Below are positions 34,461 to 43,792 of a stretch of 64,000 nucleotides of DNA, in pieces (position 1 is the first letter of the stretch; each line of letters opens with the position of its first letter). The stretch comes from Glycomyces sambucus. Its GTDB lineage: Bacteria; Actinomycetota; Actinomycetes; Mycobacteriales; Micromonosporaceae. Position numbers and translations under genes: made by a program. The notes beneath the pieces were generated by a model. It searched no databases and was not told the origin of the DNA. It worked only from the letters and a program-made list of their open reading frames with translations. The stretch spans positions 1,062,591 through 1,126,590 of the forward strand of contig NZ_FNGF01000001.1 in the NCBI RefSeq assembly GCF_900102815.1, given 5' to 3'.

Positions 34461-34688
34461 ACCGTCGAGCCTAGATCCCTCATACGACAGGGCTCCACTC
34501 CTTACTCACTGTCATGGTCCTTACCCGATCGGGTGCCGGTCTTCACGCTGTGCTGCCCGTTCCTGTGAGTCGCCTGGGAAAGGTAGGGCAAGCACTACCC
34601 CTATTGACGGGTCAGCGGTAGCGACTTGCGGGCCCGCAACCGGGAGGCTAGAGGGGTCGAGAACGAGCACGACAGATCGGAAGCTCAC

Positions 34689-35747
34689 ATGACGATGACA
34701 CTGCCCGCCCCTGAGGCTCCGACAGCGGAGCGGACCGGCAGCGACTTCGCGCAGCTCTCCCGCCGCATCAACGCGGCCGGGCTGATGCGCCGCCGCCCCG
34801 GGTACTACGTGATCCGCTTCGCCCTCACCGGCGCGGTGTTCATCGGCGGCTGGGTCGCCTTCGCCATGCTCGGCAACACCTGGTGGCAGCTCCTGACGGC
34901 CGTGTTCCTGGCCATCGTCAGCGCCCAGGTCGCGTTCCTCGGCCACGACCTCGCGCACCGCCAGGTCATCCGCAGCCGCAGCACCTCCGAGCGGGTGGGC
35001 TGGTTCACCGGCAACCTCGCCAACGGCATGGGCTACGGCTGGTGGAACGACAAGCACAACCGCCACCACGCCAACCCCAACCACGAGGACCTCGACCCGG
35101 ACGTGGCCGGGGGCCAGCTGTTCGTGTGGTCGAAGCGCCAGGCGCGCATCGCGCAGGGCATCGACCGGTTCTTCGGCAAGTACCAGGCGGAGCTGTTCTT
35201 CCCGATCCTCACGCTCGAGGGCCTGAACCTGAACGTCTCGGGCATCAAGTCGGTCCTCAAGCCCGGTCTGAAGAACCGCGGCATGGAGGCCCTGTTCCTG
35301 GCCGTCCACTGGGCCGCGTACCTGTCGGCCGTGTTCCTGGTGCTCTCCCCCGGCAAGGCCGTCGTCTTCATCCTGGTGCACAAGGCCGCGTGGGGCGTGT
35401 ACATGGGCTCGGTCTTCGCGCCGAACCACAAGGGCATGCCGACCTTCGTCGGCGAGACCGAGCTGGACTTCCTGCGCAAGCAGGTGCTGACCTCGCGGAA
35501 CGTCAAGGGCGGCTGGTTCACCGACTTCGCGCTCGGCGGCCTGAACTACCAGATCGAGCACCACCTGTTCCCGGCGATGCCGTCGGTGCACCTGAAGTAC
35601 GCGCAGCCGATCGTCGAGGAGTTCTGCGACGAGAAGGGCATCCCCTACCACGCGACGGGCCTGATCCAGTCCTGGCGCGAGGCCCTCGGCGAACTCCACG
35701 CCCACGGCGAGCCCCTGCGCAACCCGCAGCCCGCCGAGGCGCACTAG
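34689..35747 (+). CDS. Membrane fatty acid desaturase
   Basis: A 352-residue integral membrane desaturase with four predicted helices and all three di-iron histidine boxes: HDLAH (86-90), HNRHH (123-127) and QIEHH (288-292). The Gln in the third box is typical of front-end (delta-5/delta-6-like) and related acyl-CoA/acyl-lipid desaturases, as in mycobacterial DesA3-like proteins. It inserts a double bond using O2 and electrons from a ferredoxin or flavoprotein partner, none of which is encoded nearby. ATG 34689 with GGAAG upstream. Monocistronic, with a strong terminator behind it. Confidence 0.9.
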   Translation: MTMTLPAPEAPTAERTGSDFAQLSRRINAAGLMRRRPGYYVIRFALTGAVFIGGWVAFAMLGNTWWQLLTAVFLAIVSAQVAFLGHDLAHRQVIRSRSTSERVGWFTGNLANGMGYGWWNDKHNRHHANPNHEDLDPDVAGGQLFVWSKRQARIAQGIDRFFGKYQAELFFPILTLEGLNLNVSGIKSVLKPGLKNRGMEALFLAVHWAAYLSAVFLVLSPGKAVVFILVHKAAWGVYMGSVFAPNHKGMPTFVGETELDFLRKQVLTSRNVKGGWFTDFALGGLNYQIEHHLFPAMPSVHLKYAQPIVEEFCDEKGIPYHATGLIQSWREALGELHAHGEPLRNPQPAEAH

Positions 35748-35760
35748 ACCAAGCAGCTTC

Positions 35761-35792
35761 AAGGCCGCTCCCCGTGAGGGGGGCGGCCTTTT
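35761..35792 (+). terminator. Terminator after the desaturase
   Basis: AAGGCCGCTCCCC (35761-35773) pairs with GGGGGGCGGCCTT (35778-35790), one T-G wobble, GTGA loop, then TTTT. It is 41 bases from the stop of the convergent dnaG gene and could serve both. Confidence 0.85.
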
Positions 35793-35833
35793 CGCTGTTC
35801 AGGTGGACTGCCCGGCCGTGCTAATAGACCGTG

Positions 35834-37699
35834 CTATTCCACCGCGTTGGCGGCCTGGTCGCGGAGGGACCGCACGTGCTGCTCCAGGCCCATGAGCTGG
35901 CCGAAGAGCGTCATGTACTGGTCCTTGTCGGTGCTGGGGTTGATGCGCTGGAGCCGGCGCTTGAGGTCGGCGACCTCGGCTTCGACGACGGGCCGCTGGA
36001 TGCGGGCGAGGATGGTGCGCACGTAGAGCGCGTCGGGTTCGCCCGCGAGGCGCAGCTCCTCGACGGCGAGTTCGCTGACGAGGGCGCCCGCGGCGATCTC
36101 GGTGCAGGCGCTCTGGACCGCGGCGACCCAGTTCGGGCCCGCGGCGGCGTGGGCCGCGCCCCCGGCCGCGGCGACCGCTTCGCGGACGGCGCGGTAGTTC
36201 GGGTCGGTGAACGGCGCGGCGTCGACCGCGTCGAAGTACGGACCCGCGACCTGCGGCTGCTGGAGCGCCACCTTGAGGACCTCGCGCTGGGCGCGGAGCT
36301 GCATCGAGTCGGCGCGGGTCTCGCGCCGCGGCTGCACCGGGGCCTCGGCGGGGGCCTGACCGGCGGCGGCGCCCTGGACGGCGCGGCGCAGCTCGGCCTT
36401 CTCCTTGCCGAGCCGGCCCGCGTAGACCCCGATGTACTCGTCGACGAGGCCGCGGTCCTTGACGCGCGCGAGCAGCGGCGCGATGGCGCGGGTGGCGTGC
36501 AGGCGGCCCTCGGCGGTGTCGAGGTCGTGCTTGGCGATCGCGCGCTCGATCGCGAACTGCACCAGCGGCGTGTGCCGCTCGATGAGTTCGCGCACGGCCG
36601 CGTCGCCGGCGCTCTGACGCAGCTCGCACGGGTCCTGGCCGCCGGGGGTGACGGCGATGTACGTCTGGGAGACGAACCGCTGCTCCTCGTCGAACGCCTT
36701 GAGGGCGGCCCGCTGGCCCGCCTCGTCGCCGTCGAACGTGAAGATGATCCGCCCGTCGGCGGACTCGGAGTCGAACAGGAACCGCCGCAGCACCCGGATG
36801 TGCTCGGCCCCGAACGCGGTGCCGCAGGTGGCGACCGCCATCGGCACGCCCGCGAGGTGGCAGGCCATGACGTCGGTGTACCCCTCGACGATGACCACCC
36901 GGCCGGTCTTCGCGATCTCCTTGCGCGCCAGGTCGATCCCGTACAGGACCTGCGACTTCTTGTACAGCGGGGTCTCGGGGGTGTTCAGGTACTTGGGGCC
37001 CTGGTCGTCGTCGAAGAGCTTGCGCGCGCCGAAGCCGATCACCGCGCCGGACGAGTCGCGGATCGGCCACACCAGGCGGCGGCGGAACCGGTCGATGAGG
37101 CTCCCCGAGCGCGAGGGCTTCGCGAGCCCGGCCTGGGTCAGCTCCTCGGCGGTGAAGCCCTTGGCGCGCAGGTGCTTCGCGGCCGCGTCCCACGCGTCGG
37201 GGGCGTAGCCGCAGCCGAACGTCGCGGCCGCGTCGCGGTCGAAGCCGCGGTCGGCGAGGAACCGGCGGGCCGTCATCGCCTCCGGGGACAGGAGCTTGCC
37301 GGTGTAGAACTCGGCCGCCGCGGTGTGGGCGTCGAGGAGCCGCTGCTTGAGGCCGGGCTGCCCGGAGGGGCCGCGCTGGGGGCGGCCGTCCACGTCCTCG
37401 TAGGTGAGCTTGAGCCCGGCCTTCCCGGCCAGGCGCTCGACCGCCTCCACGAACGTGAGGCCGTCGAGCTCGGTGAGGAACGTGATGGCGTCGCCGCCGA
37501 CGCCGCAGCCGAAGCAGTGGTAGACGCCGCGGGCGGGGGTGACGTTGAAGCTCGGGGAGCGCTCGTCGTGGAAGGGGCACAGGCCCTTGAGGTTGCCGCC
37601 GCCCGCGTTGCGCAGCGTGACGCGCTCGCCGATGACCTCGGCGATGTCCACCCGCTCGCGCACGAGCTGGATGTCGGCGTCCCGGATTCGCCCCGCCAC
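35834..37699 (-). CDS. dnaG: DNA primase
   Basis: A 621-residue bacterial primase, which makes RNA primers for replication with the DnaB helicase. The N-terminal CHC2 zinc domain is intact (CPFH at 41-44 and CFGC at 62-65). The TOPRIM catalytic core shows VVIVEGYTDVMA and TFDGDEAGQRAA with the metal-binding acidic residues, and the C-terminal helical DnaB-interaction domain begins after the Gln/Ala/Pro linker near residue 450. GTG start with AGAGGTG upstream. Normal actinomycete length. It is divergent from the Pro-rich membrane protein. Confidence 0.96.
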   Translation of the reverse strand: MAGRIRDADIQLVRERVDIAEVIGERVTLRNAGGGNLKGLCPFHDERSPSFNVTPARGVYHCFGCGVGGDAITFLTELDGLTFVEAVERLAGKAGLKLTYEDVDGRPQRGPSGQPGLKQRLLDAHTAAAEFYTGKLLSPEAMTARRFLADRGFDRDAAATFGCGYAPDAWDAAAKHLRAKGFTAEELTQAGLAKPSRSGSLIDRFRRRLVWPIRDSSGAVIGFGARKLFDDDQGPKYLNTPETPLYKKSQVLYGIDLARKEIAKTGRVVIVEGYTDVMACHLAGVPMAVATCGTAFGAEHIRVLRRFLFDSESADGRIIFTFDGDEAGQRAALKAFDEEQRFVSQTYIAVTPGGQDPCELRQSAGDAAVRELIERHTPLVQFAIERAIAKHDLDTAEGRLHATRAIAPLLARVKDRGLVDEYIGVYAGRLGKEKAELRRAVQGAAAGQAPAEAPVQPRRETRADSMQLRAQREVLKVALQQPQVAGPYFDAVDAAPFTDPNYRAVREAVAAAGGAAHAAAGPNWVAAVQSACTEIAAGALVSELAVEELRLAGEPDALYVRTILARIQRPVVEAEVADLKRRLQRINPSTDKDQYMTLFGQLMGLEQHVRSLRDQAANAVE

Positions 37700-37944
37700 T
37701 GTTCACCTCTTTCTGCTGCCACCATTCTGCCCGGTGGGTCCGACAGCCCGGAGGCGGACGCGGCAGGTTGTGAGGCGCCCCGGCGACACGCCCGCGTCGA
37801 AGGTCACGTCCCCTCTGGCCGTCACGGGATCCCTTGGCGCCGAAGAAGTCCGAGGTGGCGGGCCCGCTGTACCATGAACCTCTCCAACATCTTTCCCGAC
37901 CACGCCTCACGGTTGCGCGGTCCGATCAGCTAGAGTCGCCTATC

Positions 37945-40653
37945 ATGCCGGACCCATCGCCCGAGCAGCCGCCCTCCTGGCCTCCCACCAGCGAACCCGC
38001 GGCCACACCCACGAATCCGCCCCGCATCACCGCGCGCGGGGTGGGTCATCTGCCTTCCGCAGCGCCGGAAGACGAGGCGTCGTCCGATCCCCGTCCGCCC
38101 GCGGGCCCGAACCTGTTCGGTCAGCCCGCGACCGCCGACGACCTCGACCCCGAGGCCAGGCGGAACGAGTGGGCGACCGACCTCGGGGGCGCCGAGCCGC
38201 CGCGCGCCGGCGAGGCCCGCGGCACCCTCTTCGAGACCCCGGCGCCGCCGGACGCCCCGCAGCCGCAAGGCGAGTGGGGCGAGTCCGCCGACTGGCCGCC
38301 GCGCTCGAGCCAGGACTGGATGACCCAGCAGGGCCAGACCGGCTGGGGCCTCGCCGGCGGCGGTGCCGCCTGGCCGGGCGCCGCCGTCCCGGGCCAGCCC
38401 GGGCCCTCCGGGCCGCCGGACCAGACCTCCCGCCCTGACCAAGCGCCCCGCCCCGACGCGAGCGCCGACCCGTACGCCGCCCCCGCGCCCGGGCCGGGCT
38501 TCGCCGGACCCGAGCCGCAGGGCGAGGGCTTCGAGTTCCCCGAGCTGCGCGCCGACCCGTACGAGGCCGACGTCTACGGCCAGAACCAGTTCCGCGGCGA
38601 CGCCGCGGGCCAGGACCCCTACCAGGCCGACCGCCGCGCCGCCGAGGCCCAGGCCGCACGCGACCAGTACCAGGCCGGCCAGCAGCAGTACCAGGCCGAC
38701 CCGTTCCCGGCCGCCGCCCAGGGCTCCTTCCCCGAGCAGCAGCAGGCGGCCCCCGAGCGCCCGCAGCACGCGTTCGCCGAGCCGCCCCCGGCGTTCGCCG
38801 AACCGGCCCCGGCCGCGTTCCCCGAGCAGCAGCCCCCGGGCGGCCACCAGCAGCAGGGCTTCCCCGAGGCGCCCGCCAGCGCCTACCCGGCCGAGCGGTT
38901 CCCCGCCGACGCCGCACCGTCTTATGGGGACAGGCCGGGTGAGGCGGTCGTCACCGAGACCGTCCCCGCCCAGCGCCGCAGCGAGGAGACGGCCGCGCCC
39001 GAACCGGCCCCGGAGGCCCCGCCGACCCGCGTCGCGCCGCCGACCCACGTCGGCGTCCGCTACGCGATCTACGGCATCGGCGGCCTCATCACGCTGGGCC
39101 TCATCATCGGCATCGTCCTCATGCTGGGCGCGGCCCCGCCGAGCGAGCCGAACCAGCCCGCCGACGACGACGGCGACGCCTCCAGCAGCGAGAGCCCCGG
39201 GGCCGACGAGGCCCTGAGCGCCGAGCGCTACACCGAACTCGCGGCCGCCGCCGGCACCGCCGACTGGTTCGCGTGGCGCTACGGCGACGCCTCGGGCGGC
39301 TCCGACGCCGAGGAGCTGGCCCCGACCGGCGGCGACGCCCTCGCGACCGCGCCGCTGCTGGGCGACGCCGACCGCAGCGTCCAGGGCCAGCTCGGCTACC
39401 TGACCGACGACGCGGCCCTGAGCGGGGTCGACCACGTGACCGCCGTGGAGACCACCGACGACCTCATCGGCCTCGCGCCCCGCGCGGGCGGCCGCTTCTC
39501 CGAGGACGGCACGCCCGAACTCGAACTCGTCGAGGGATCGACCTCCGAGTGCATCGCGGGCCTGGGCGTCGAGCTCGGCCGCCCGGTGGCGCTCGCGCGG
39601 CCCGAGCAGAGCGCCGAGGTCAGCGCGCACTCGGTGATCGCGTTCTCCTCCGGGGTGATCGCGACCGCGGGCATCAGCGGCGCCCAGGGCGGCACCTGCC
39701 TGCTCCTGCCGGACGGCCAGGTGCCGACGGACGTGGCGCTCACCGACGGGAACGAGCTCGCGCTCGTCACCACCTGGAACCCGGCCTCGCAGACCGGCTC
39801 GCTCGTGGTGATCGCCATGGGCGACAAGAGCGGGTCGTACTCCTCGAGCTGGTCCGAGTCGTATCCGGGCCTGCCGAACCCGGGGCACTTCGCGTCGGCG
39901 TCGATCGTCGGCACCGTGGCCCTGCCGTTCACCGCGCCGACCTCGGTCGACGCGTGGTCGGACGCGACGGGCTCGCTCGCGCTGGAGCGCGGCACGGTCG
40001 AGGACGGCGAGCACCGGGACACGGTCGCGGGCTCGGCGTACGCGGTGGTCGGCGACCTGAGCGCGAGCCAGGCGACGGTGGTGGACCTGACGTCCACGCT
40101 CCAGGGCCTGGCGGCGCAGTACTACGACGGCGCGGCGCTCGCGTTCGACGCGGTCGCCGGCGAGGCGATCGGGTTCGACGGCGGGGTGGCCGACGTGGCC
40201 GCCTCCGAGGCCGGACCGGCGGTCGCCACGAGCGTCGGCACCGTGCACGAGCTGGACCGGGAGCTGGCGGAGACCGCGGCGACCGAGGTCGGTGCGAACG
40301 TGACGTGCCTGGTGGTGGGGGCCCAGAGCGGGCAGTTCATCGCCACGAGCCGCGGCGCGGGGACGATCAGCTGGGTCGCGGGCGGCGAGGTCGCCAAGGA
40401 GCTCGCGGACTCGCGGCTGACCGACCCGCTGTGCGCGTCGGAGACGCCCTCGCTGGGTGTGAAGGGCTACGCGGGGAGCGCCGCGGTGGTCCTGGTCTCG
40501 GACTTCGAGGGCCAGAAGCTGCACGCGTACCTCGACGGCCAGGCGACGATCCCCGGCGGCGCGGCCGTCGGCGGCGAGGGCTTCAGCTACGCGGGGGCCT
40601 ACGACGTGGCGGGCAAGCCCTGGGCGGCCTCGGTGACCGTGGACCTCGAATAG
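37945..40653 (+). CDS. Large Pro/Gln/Ala-rich membrane-anchored protein, unknown function
   Basis: A 902-residue protein in three parts. Residues 1-365 are low complexity, rich in Pro, Gln, Ala and Glu with loose YQAD/QQQ repeats, surely disordered and cytoplasmic. One hydrophobic helix follows near 372-395 (IGGLITLGLIIGIVLMLGAA). The remaining 500 residues are extracellular, Ala/Gly/Thr/Asp-rich beta-type sequence that could form a propeller (recurring segments of the type TVAGSAYAVVGDLSASQ), but I recognise no domain. Disordered-tail plus single helix plus sensor-like ectodomain is seen in actinomycete wall or signalling proteins. ATG 37945 begins the frame. The 34-bp palindrome after it probably ends the transcript. 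Confidence 0.75.
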   Translation: MPDPSPEQPPSWPPTSEPAATPTNPPRITARGVGHLPSAAPEDEASSDPRPPAGPNLFGQPATADDLDPEARRNEWATDLGGAEPPRAGEARGTLFETPAPPDAPQPQGEWGESADWPPRSSQDWMTQQGQTGWGLAGGGAAWPGAAVPGQPGPSGPPDQTSRPDQAPRPDASADPYAAPAPGPGFAGPEPQGEGFEFPELRADPYEADVYGQNQFRGDAAGQDPYQADRRAAEAQAARDQYQAGQQQYQADPFPAAAQGSFPEQQQAAPERPQHAFAEPPPAFAEPAPAAFPEQQPPGGHQQQGFPEAPASAYPAERFPADAAPSYGDRPGEAVVTETVPAQRRSEETAAPEPAPEAPPTRVAPPTHVGVRYAIYGIGGLITLGLIIGIVLMLGAAPPSEPNQPADDDGDASSSESPGADEALSAERYTELAAAAGTADWFAWRYGDASGGSDAEELAPTGGDALATAPLLGDADRSVQGQLGYLTDDAALSGVDHVTAVETTDDLIGLAPRAGGRFSEDGTPELELVEGSTSECIAGLGVELGRPVALARPEQSAEVSAHSVIAFSSGVIATAGISGAQGGTCLLLPDGQVPTDVALTDGNELALVTTWNPASQTGSLVVIAMGDKSGSYSSSWSESYPGLPNPGHFASASIVGTVALPFTAPTSVDAWSDATGSLALERGTVEDGEHRDTVAGSAYAVVGDLSASQATVVDLTSTLQGLAAQYYDGAALAFDAVAGEAIGFDGGVADVAASEAGPAVATSVGTVHELDRELAETAATEVGANVTCLVVGAQSGQFIATSRGAGTISWVAGGEVAKELADSRLTDPLCASETPSLGVKGYAGSAAVVLVSDFEGQKLHAYLDGQATIPGGAAVGGEGFSYAGAYDVAGKPWAASVTVDLE

Positions 40654-40663
40654 GACTCGCGTC

Positions 40664-40697
40664 GACGGGGGTGACCGCGGCCGCGGTCACCCCCGTC
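40664..40697 (+). terminator. 34-bp perfect palindrome between two genes
   Basis: Two 17-base arms meet with no spacer (40664-40680 and 40681-40697), giving a perfect inverted repeat eleven bases after the stop of the Pro-rich protein and 41 before dus. No T-run. Most simply a hairpin terminator, though a cruciform or protein site is possible. Confidence 0.6.
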
Positions 40698-40737
40698 GCG
40701 CTTTGCCGGTCCGGGCGGGCGCTGGGATAATCGACCG

Positions 40738-41901
40738 GTGACGAATCAGCTCTCGCTCGCGGGCCGGCCCGTGTCCCCGCCCGTGGTCCTCGCACCGATG
40801 GCCGGGATCACGAACCTGCCGTTCCGCAAGCTCTGCCGCGAGCAGGGCGCGGGGATCTACGTGTGCGAGATGATCACGACCGTGGCGCTCACCGAGCGCA
40901 ACCCGAAGACCATGCGGCTCATCGAGTTCGATCCCGAAGAGGAGACCCGCAGCCTCCAGCTCTACGGGGTCGACCCCGAGGGCGTGCGCAAGGCCGTGCG
41001 GATGGTCGTCGAGGAGGACCTGGCCGACCACGTCGACCTCAACTTCGGCTGCCCGGTGCCGAAGGTCACCCGCCGCGGCGGGGGTTCGGCGCTGCCGTGG
41101 AAGCGGCGGCTGTTCCGCGAGATCGTGACCGCGGCGGTCGACACCGCCGCCGAGCGAGGCATCCCGGTCACGGTGAAGATGCGCAAGGGCATCGACGACG
41201 ACCACCTCACGTACCTGGAGGCCGGCGAGATCGCCCAGGACGCGGGGGTCGCGTGGGTCGCCCTCCACGGGCGCACCGCGGCCGAGCGCTACTCCGGGAC
41301 CGCCGACTGGGAGGCGATCGCGAGGCTCAAGGAGCGCCTGGACGTGCCGGTGCTCGGCAACGGCGACGTCTGGGAAGCGGACGACGCGCTCCGGATGGCC
41401 GCTGAGACGGCCTGCGACGGCGTCGTGGTGGGCCGGGGCTGCCTGGGTCGCCCCTGGCTCTTCGGGGACCTGGAGGCGGCCTTCAGCGGGCGGGAAGCGC
41501 GCCTCATGCCGTCACTCGGGGAGGTCGCGAAGGTCATGCTGCGCCACGCGCAACTCCTCGTGGAGTGGATCGCGGGCGCCGAGTCGTACGAGGCGCGCCG
41601 GAACATCGACGCGGAGGAGCACGGCTGCCGCGAGTTCCGCAAGCACGTGGCCTGGTACCTCAAGGGGTTCCCGGTCGGCGGCGAGCTGCGCCGCTCGCTC
41701 GCGATGGTCTCGACCTTGAACGAGCTGGAGGACCTGCTCGGGAGGCTCGACGCGGCCGCGCCGTTCCCGGAGTCGACCATCGGGAAGCCGCGCGGGCGCA
41801 CCAACTCCCCCGGCAAGGTCTCGCTGCCGGACGGCTGGCTGGACGACCGCGACGACCGCACGGTCCCGGTCGGGGCCGAGATCGACTCCTCCGGCGGCTG
41901 A
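40738..41901 (+). CDS. dus: tRNA-dihydrouridine synthase
   Basis: A 387-residue flavoenzyme that reduces uridines in the tRNA D-loop using NADPH. The FMN barrel begins VVLAPMAGITNLPFRKLCRE; the catalytic cysteine is in DLNFGCPVPKVTRRGGGSAL (Cys105). GNGDVWEADDAL and GVVVGRGCLGRPWLF bind the FMN phosphate. The C-terminal helical tRNA-binding domain is complete, followed by a 40-residue polar tail. GTG start. The DusB-type lineage is the usual actinomycete one. Converges on the rpmE2 gene with a hairpin between. Confidence 0.93.
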   Translation: MTNQLSLAGRPVSPPVVLAPMAGITNLPFRKLCREQGAGIYVCEMITTVALTERNPKTMRLIEFDPEEETRSLQLYGVDPEGVRKAVRMVVEEDLADHVDLNFGCPVPKVTRRGGGSALPWKRRLFREIVTAAVDTAAERGIPVTVKMRKGIDDDHLTYLEAGEIAQDAGVAWVALHGRTAAERYSGTADWEAIARLKERLDVPVLGNGDVWEADDALRMAAETACDGVVVGRGCLGRPWLFGDLEAAFSGREARLMPSLGEVAKVMLRHAQLLVEWIAGAESYEARRNIDAEEHGCREFRKHVAWYLKGFPVGGELRRSLAMVSTLNELEDLLGRLDAAAPFPESTIGKPRGRTNSPGKVSLPDGWLDDRDDRTVPVGAEIDSSGG

Positions 41902-41922
41902 GCCGGACTCCTTCTGACACGA

Positions 41923-41959
41923 CAGGAGGGGCCTCCCGGTGCCGGGGAGGCCCCTCCTG
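41923..41959. terminator. Hairpin between dus and rpmE2
   Basis: CAGGAGGGGCCTCCC (41923-41937) pairs perfectly with GGGAGGCCCCTCCTG (41945-41959) around a 7-base loop. It lies between convergent genes and has no T-run on either side. Confidence 0.65.
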
Positions 41960-41972
41960 CGGTCGTGCGCGC

Positions 41973-42224
41973 CTACTTGCCCTTCTGGCCGTAGCGCTTG
42001 TAGAACTTGGCGACGCGGCCCTCGTCGTCGAGGACGCGGTTCTTGCCGGTCCAGAACGGGTGCGAGGCCGAGGAGATCTGGACGTCGATCACCGGGTAGG
42101 TCCGGCCGTCCTCCCACTCCACGGTCTCGGCCGACGTGGCCGTGGACCGCGTGAGGAAGGCGAAGTCGGCGCCGCGGTCGCGGAAGACCACGTGCTCGTA
42201 GTTCGGGTGGATGCTCTGTTTCAT
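41973..42224 (-). CDS. rpmE2: 50S ribosomal protein L31 type B (zinc-free form)
   Basis: An 83-residue L31 of the type B, 'C-minus' form: it starts [20 protein letters not shown] and contains no cysteine, whereas the ordinary L31 has a CxxC zinc site. Such copies replace the zinc-binding L31 during zinc starvation and free the metal. The ATG overlaps the stop of the COG0523 gene (ATGA), so the two are translated together. The common promoter faces a Zur-type box at 43510. The [21 protein letters not shown] segment is typical of type B. Confidence 0.95.
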   Translation of the reverse strand: MKQSIHPNYEHVVFRDRGADFAFLTRSTATSAETVEWEDGRTYPVIDVQISSASHPFWTGKNRVLDDEGRVAKFYKRYGQKGK

Positions 42225-43492
42225 TGCTGAATCCCTTCCTTGCCGTCGAAACAACCGTCGAACGGGTCGTCGTATTCCCGCCAGCGCCGCTCGCCCTCGG
42301 CGGCCTCCGCGTCGGTGAGGAGGCAGGCGTCGAGGAGCGCGGTGAGCTCGTCGGCCGCGAAGTGCAGGCCGACGAACGCGAGCTGGGTCTCCCGGTCGCC
42401 GTAGTCGGCGTCCCAGTGCAGGTCGGCGGTGACGCGGCGCTCGGGGCTCGAGTGCTCCCACTCCTCGTCGGGGGTGGCCGCGAGCCAGCGTCCGAGGTCG
42501 CCCATGGCGACGCCGCCGCCGCTGGACTCCCAGGCGACGATCGCGTCCGGTTGCGACGCGAGCCACAGGTGGCCGCGGCCGCGGAGGGTCTTCCCGGCGA
42601 TGGCGGGGAGGGCCTGGTGGAAGCGCGCGGGGTGGAAGGGCCGGCGGGCGCGGTAGACGGCGGCGACCACACCGCAGTCGGGTTCGGGCTCGTGGCTGCC
42701 GACGGCGTAGCCCTCCAGGCCGCGACCGTAGGGCTCGGGGGCGTCGGGGTCGAAGCGGCCGCTGCGGCGCAGGCGGGCGGAGAGCCAGGCGGGTTCGTCG
42801 AGGTCGACGACGAGGTGGCGGGCCCAGGGGTTGAGGCGCTGGAGGAGGACGGCGAGGCGGGTGTGCTCGTAGGTGTCGAAGCCGCTGCCGGGACCGGTGC
42901 CCAGTGCCCAGAGGAGGACGGTGTCGGCGTACTCGATCTGGCGGGCGGCGGTGTCGGCGACTGAACGGGCGTCGTCGTCGGCGGCGTGGAGGCCGCGGTC
43001 GGCGAGGTCCTGGTCGGAGTCGAGGGTGTCGAGGAGGCTCGCGGGGTCGCAGACGGCGACGACGGAGTCGATGCGGACGGCGTCGGTGACGGGCGCGCCG
43101 TCGACGTGGGTCCAGGAGCAGGCGGTGGCGACGGTCTCGGGCTCCATGTTGGGCGGGAGGACGAGGGCGATGTCGCCGCCGGGCCGGGTGCGGGCGAGGC
43201 GCACGAGGGCGGGGAGGAGGTCTTCGCGGACGGTGCAGGAGAGGCAGCCGTGTTCGAGGGCGGTGCGCTCGTCCTCGATGACGCCGGTGCCGTCGCGGAC
43301 GGTGCGGCGGACGGTGCCCTCGCCCGCGAGGGCGGCGAGGTCGTAGCCGACGACGAGGAGGGCGGGGTCGGCGCGGGTGAGCAGGTCGGCGGCGGCGTTC
43401 ACCGCCTCGGGGGCGAAGCCGGTCAGGAGCGTCAGGGCCGGGCGCAGGTCGGCCTGCTGCGCTGCGGTGCCGGACTGGGCGAGGTGGGACAT
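42221..43492 (-). CDS. COG0523/CobW-like protein with degenerate P-loop
   Basis: A 423-residue protein of the G3E/COG0523 family, whose members are GTP-dependent metal chaperones or insertases; Zur-controlled members are thought to allocate zinc. The fold order is recognisable, with the second domain reading [13 protein letters not shown] at the end. The N-terminal nucleotide loop reads [16 protein letters not shown] (from about residue 23) and lacks the GxxGxGKT Walker A of the family. The metal motif usually CxCC is GCLSC (Cys83, Cys86), missing the middle Cys. The protein may thus bind metal without classic GTPase chemistry. It is first in a two-gene leftward unit with rpmE2, 18 bases from the Zur-type box. 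Confidence 0.85.
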   Translation of the reverse strand: MSHLAQSGTAAQQADLRPALTLLTGFAPEAVNAAADLLTRADPALLVVGYDLAALAGEGTVRRTVRDGTGVIEDERTALEHGCLSCTVREDLLPALVRLARTRPGGDIALVLPPNMEPETVATACSWTHVDGAPVTDAVRIDSVVAVCDPASLLDTLDSDQDLADRGLHAADDDARSVADTAARQIEYADTVLLWALGTGPGSGFDTYEHTRLAVLLQRLNPWARHLVVDLDEPAWLSARLRRSGRFDPDAPEPYGRGLEGYAVGSHEPEPDCGVVAAVYRARRPFHPARFHQALPAIAGKTLRGRGHLWLASQPDAIVAWESSGGGVAMGDLGRWLAATPDEEWEHSSPERRVTADLHWDADYGDRETQLAFVGLHFAADELTALLDACLLTDAEAAEGERRWREYDDPFDGCFDGKEGIQQ

Positions 43493-43509
43493 GGGACCTC
43501 CGCTTCAAT

Positions 43510-43524
43510 TGAAAACGATTGTCA
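43510..43524. promoter_or_regulatory. Zur box between COG0523 and rpmB2
   Basis: TGAAAACGATTGTCA, flanked by CAAT and TTAT, matches the actinomycete Zur 7-1-7 palindrome TGAAAATGATTTTCA at most positions. It is centred between divergent genes and close to both starts (18 and 31 bases), so zinc-loaded Zur should shut off both directions at once. Confidence 0.88.
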
Positions 43525-43554
43525 TTATAGTTGAAGGATCGAAGGGAGGGCGAC

Positions 43555-43791
43555 GTGCCCAGAACATGCGACGTGACCGGGGCGGGCCCCGGGTTCGGCA
43601 ACAACGTGCCGTGGTCGAAGCACAGGACCCGCCGGCGCTGGAACGTGAACCTCCAGTCCAAGCGGTACTACCTGGCCAGCGAGGGCCGCTATGTGCGGCT
43701 CCGGCTGTCGACCAAGGGGATCAAGATCGTCGACCGCGACGGCGTCGAAGCCGTCGTGGCACGCGTCAGAGCACGGGGAAGGAAGATCTGA
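43555..43791 (+). CDS. rpmB2: 50S ribosomal protein L28, alternative copy
   Basis: A 78-residue L28. [16 protein letters not shown] at the start, [17 protein letters not shown] in the middle and [14 protein letters not shown] near the end are L28 landmarks. Only one cysteine remains, so the four-Cys zinc ribbon of the housekeeping form is absent. GTG start with GAAGGGAGG upstream. First gene of a Zur-box-controlled unit with rpmG2 and rpsN2, a gene set that as I recall belongs to the zinc-deprivation response of Streptomyces and Mycobacterium. Confidence 0.95.
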   Translation: MPRTCDVTGAGPGFGNNVPWSKHRTRRRWNVNLQSKRYYLASEGRYVRLRLSTKGIKIVDRDGVEAVVARVRARGRKI

Positions 43792-43792
43792 G

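Noticed and set aside
42221..43492. Cobalamin-related CobW with a B12 riboswitch
   Set aside because: The upstream sequence is a Zur-type box, not a B12 element, and the neighbours are zinc-free ribosomal proteins.
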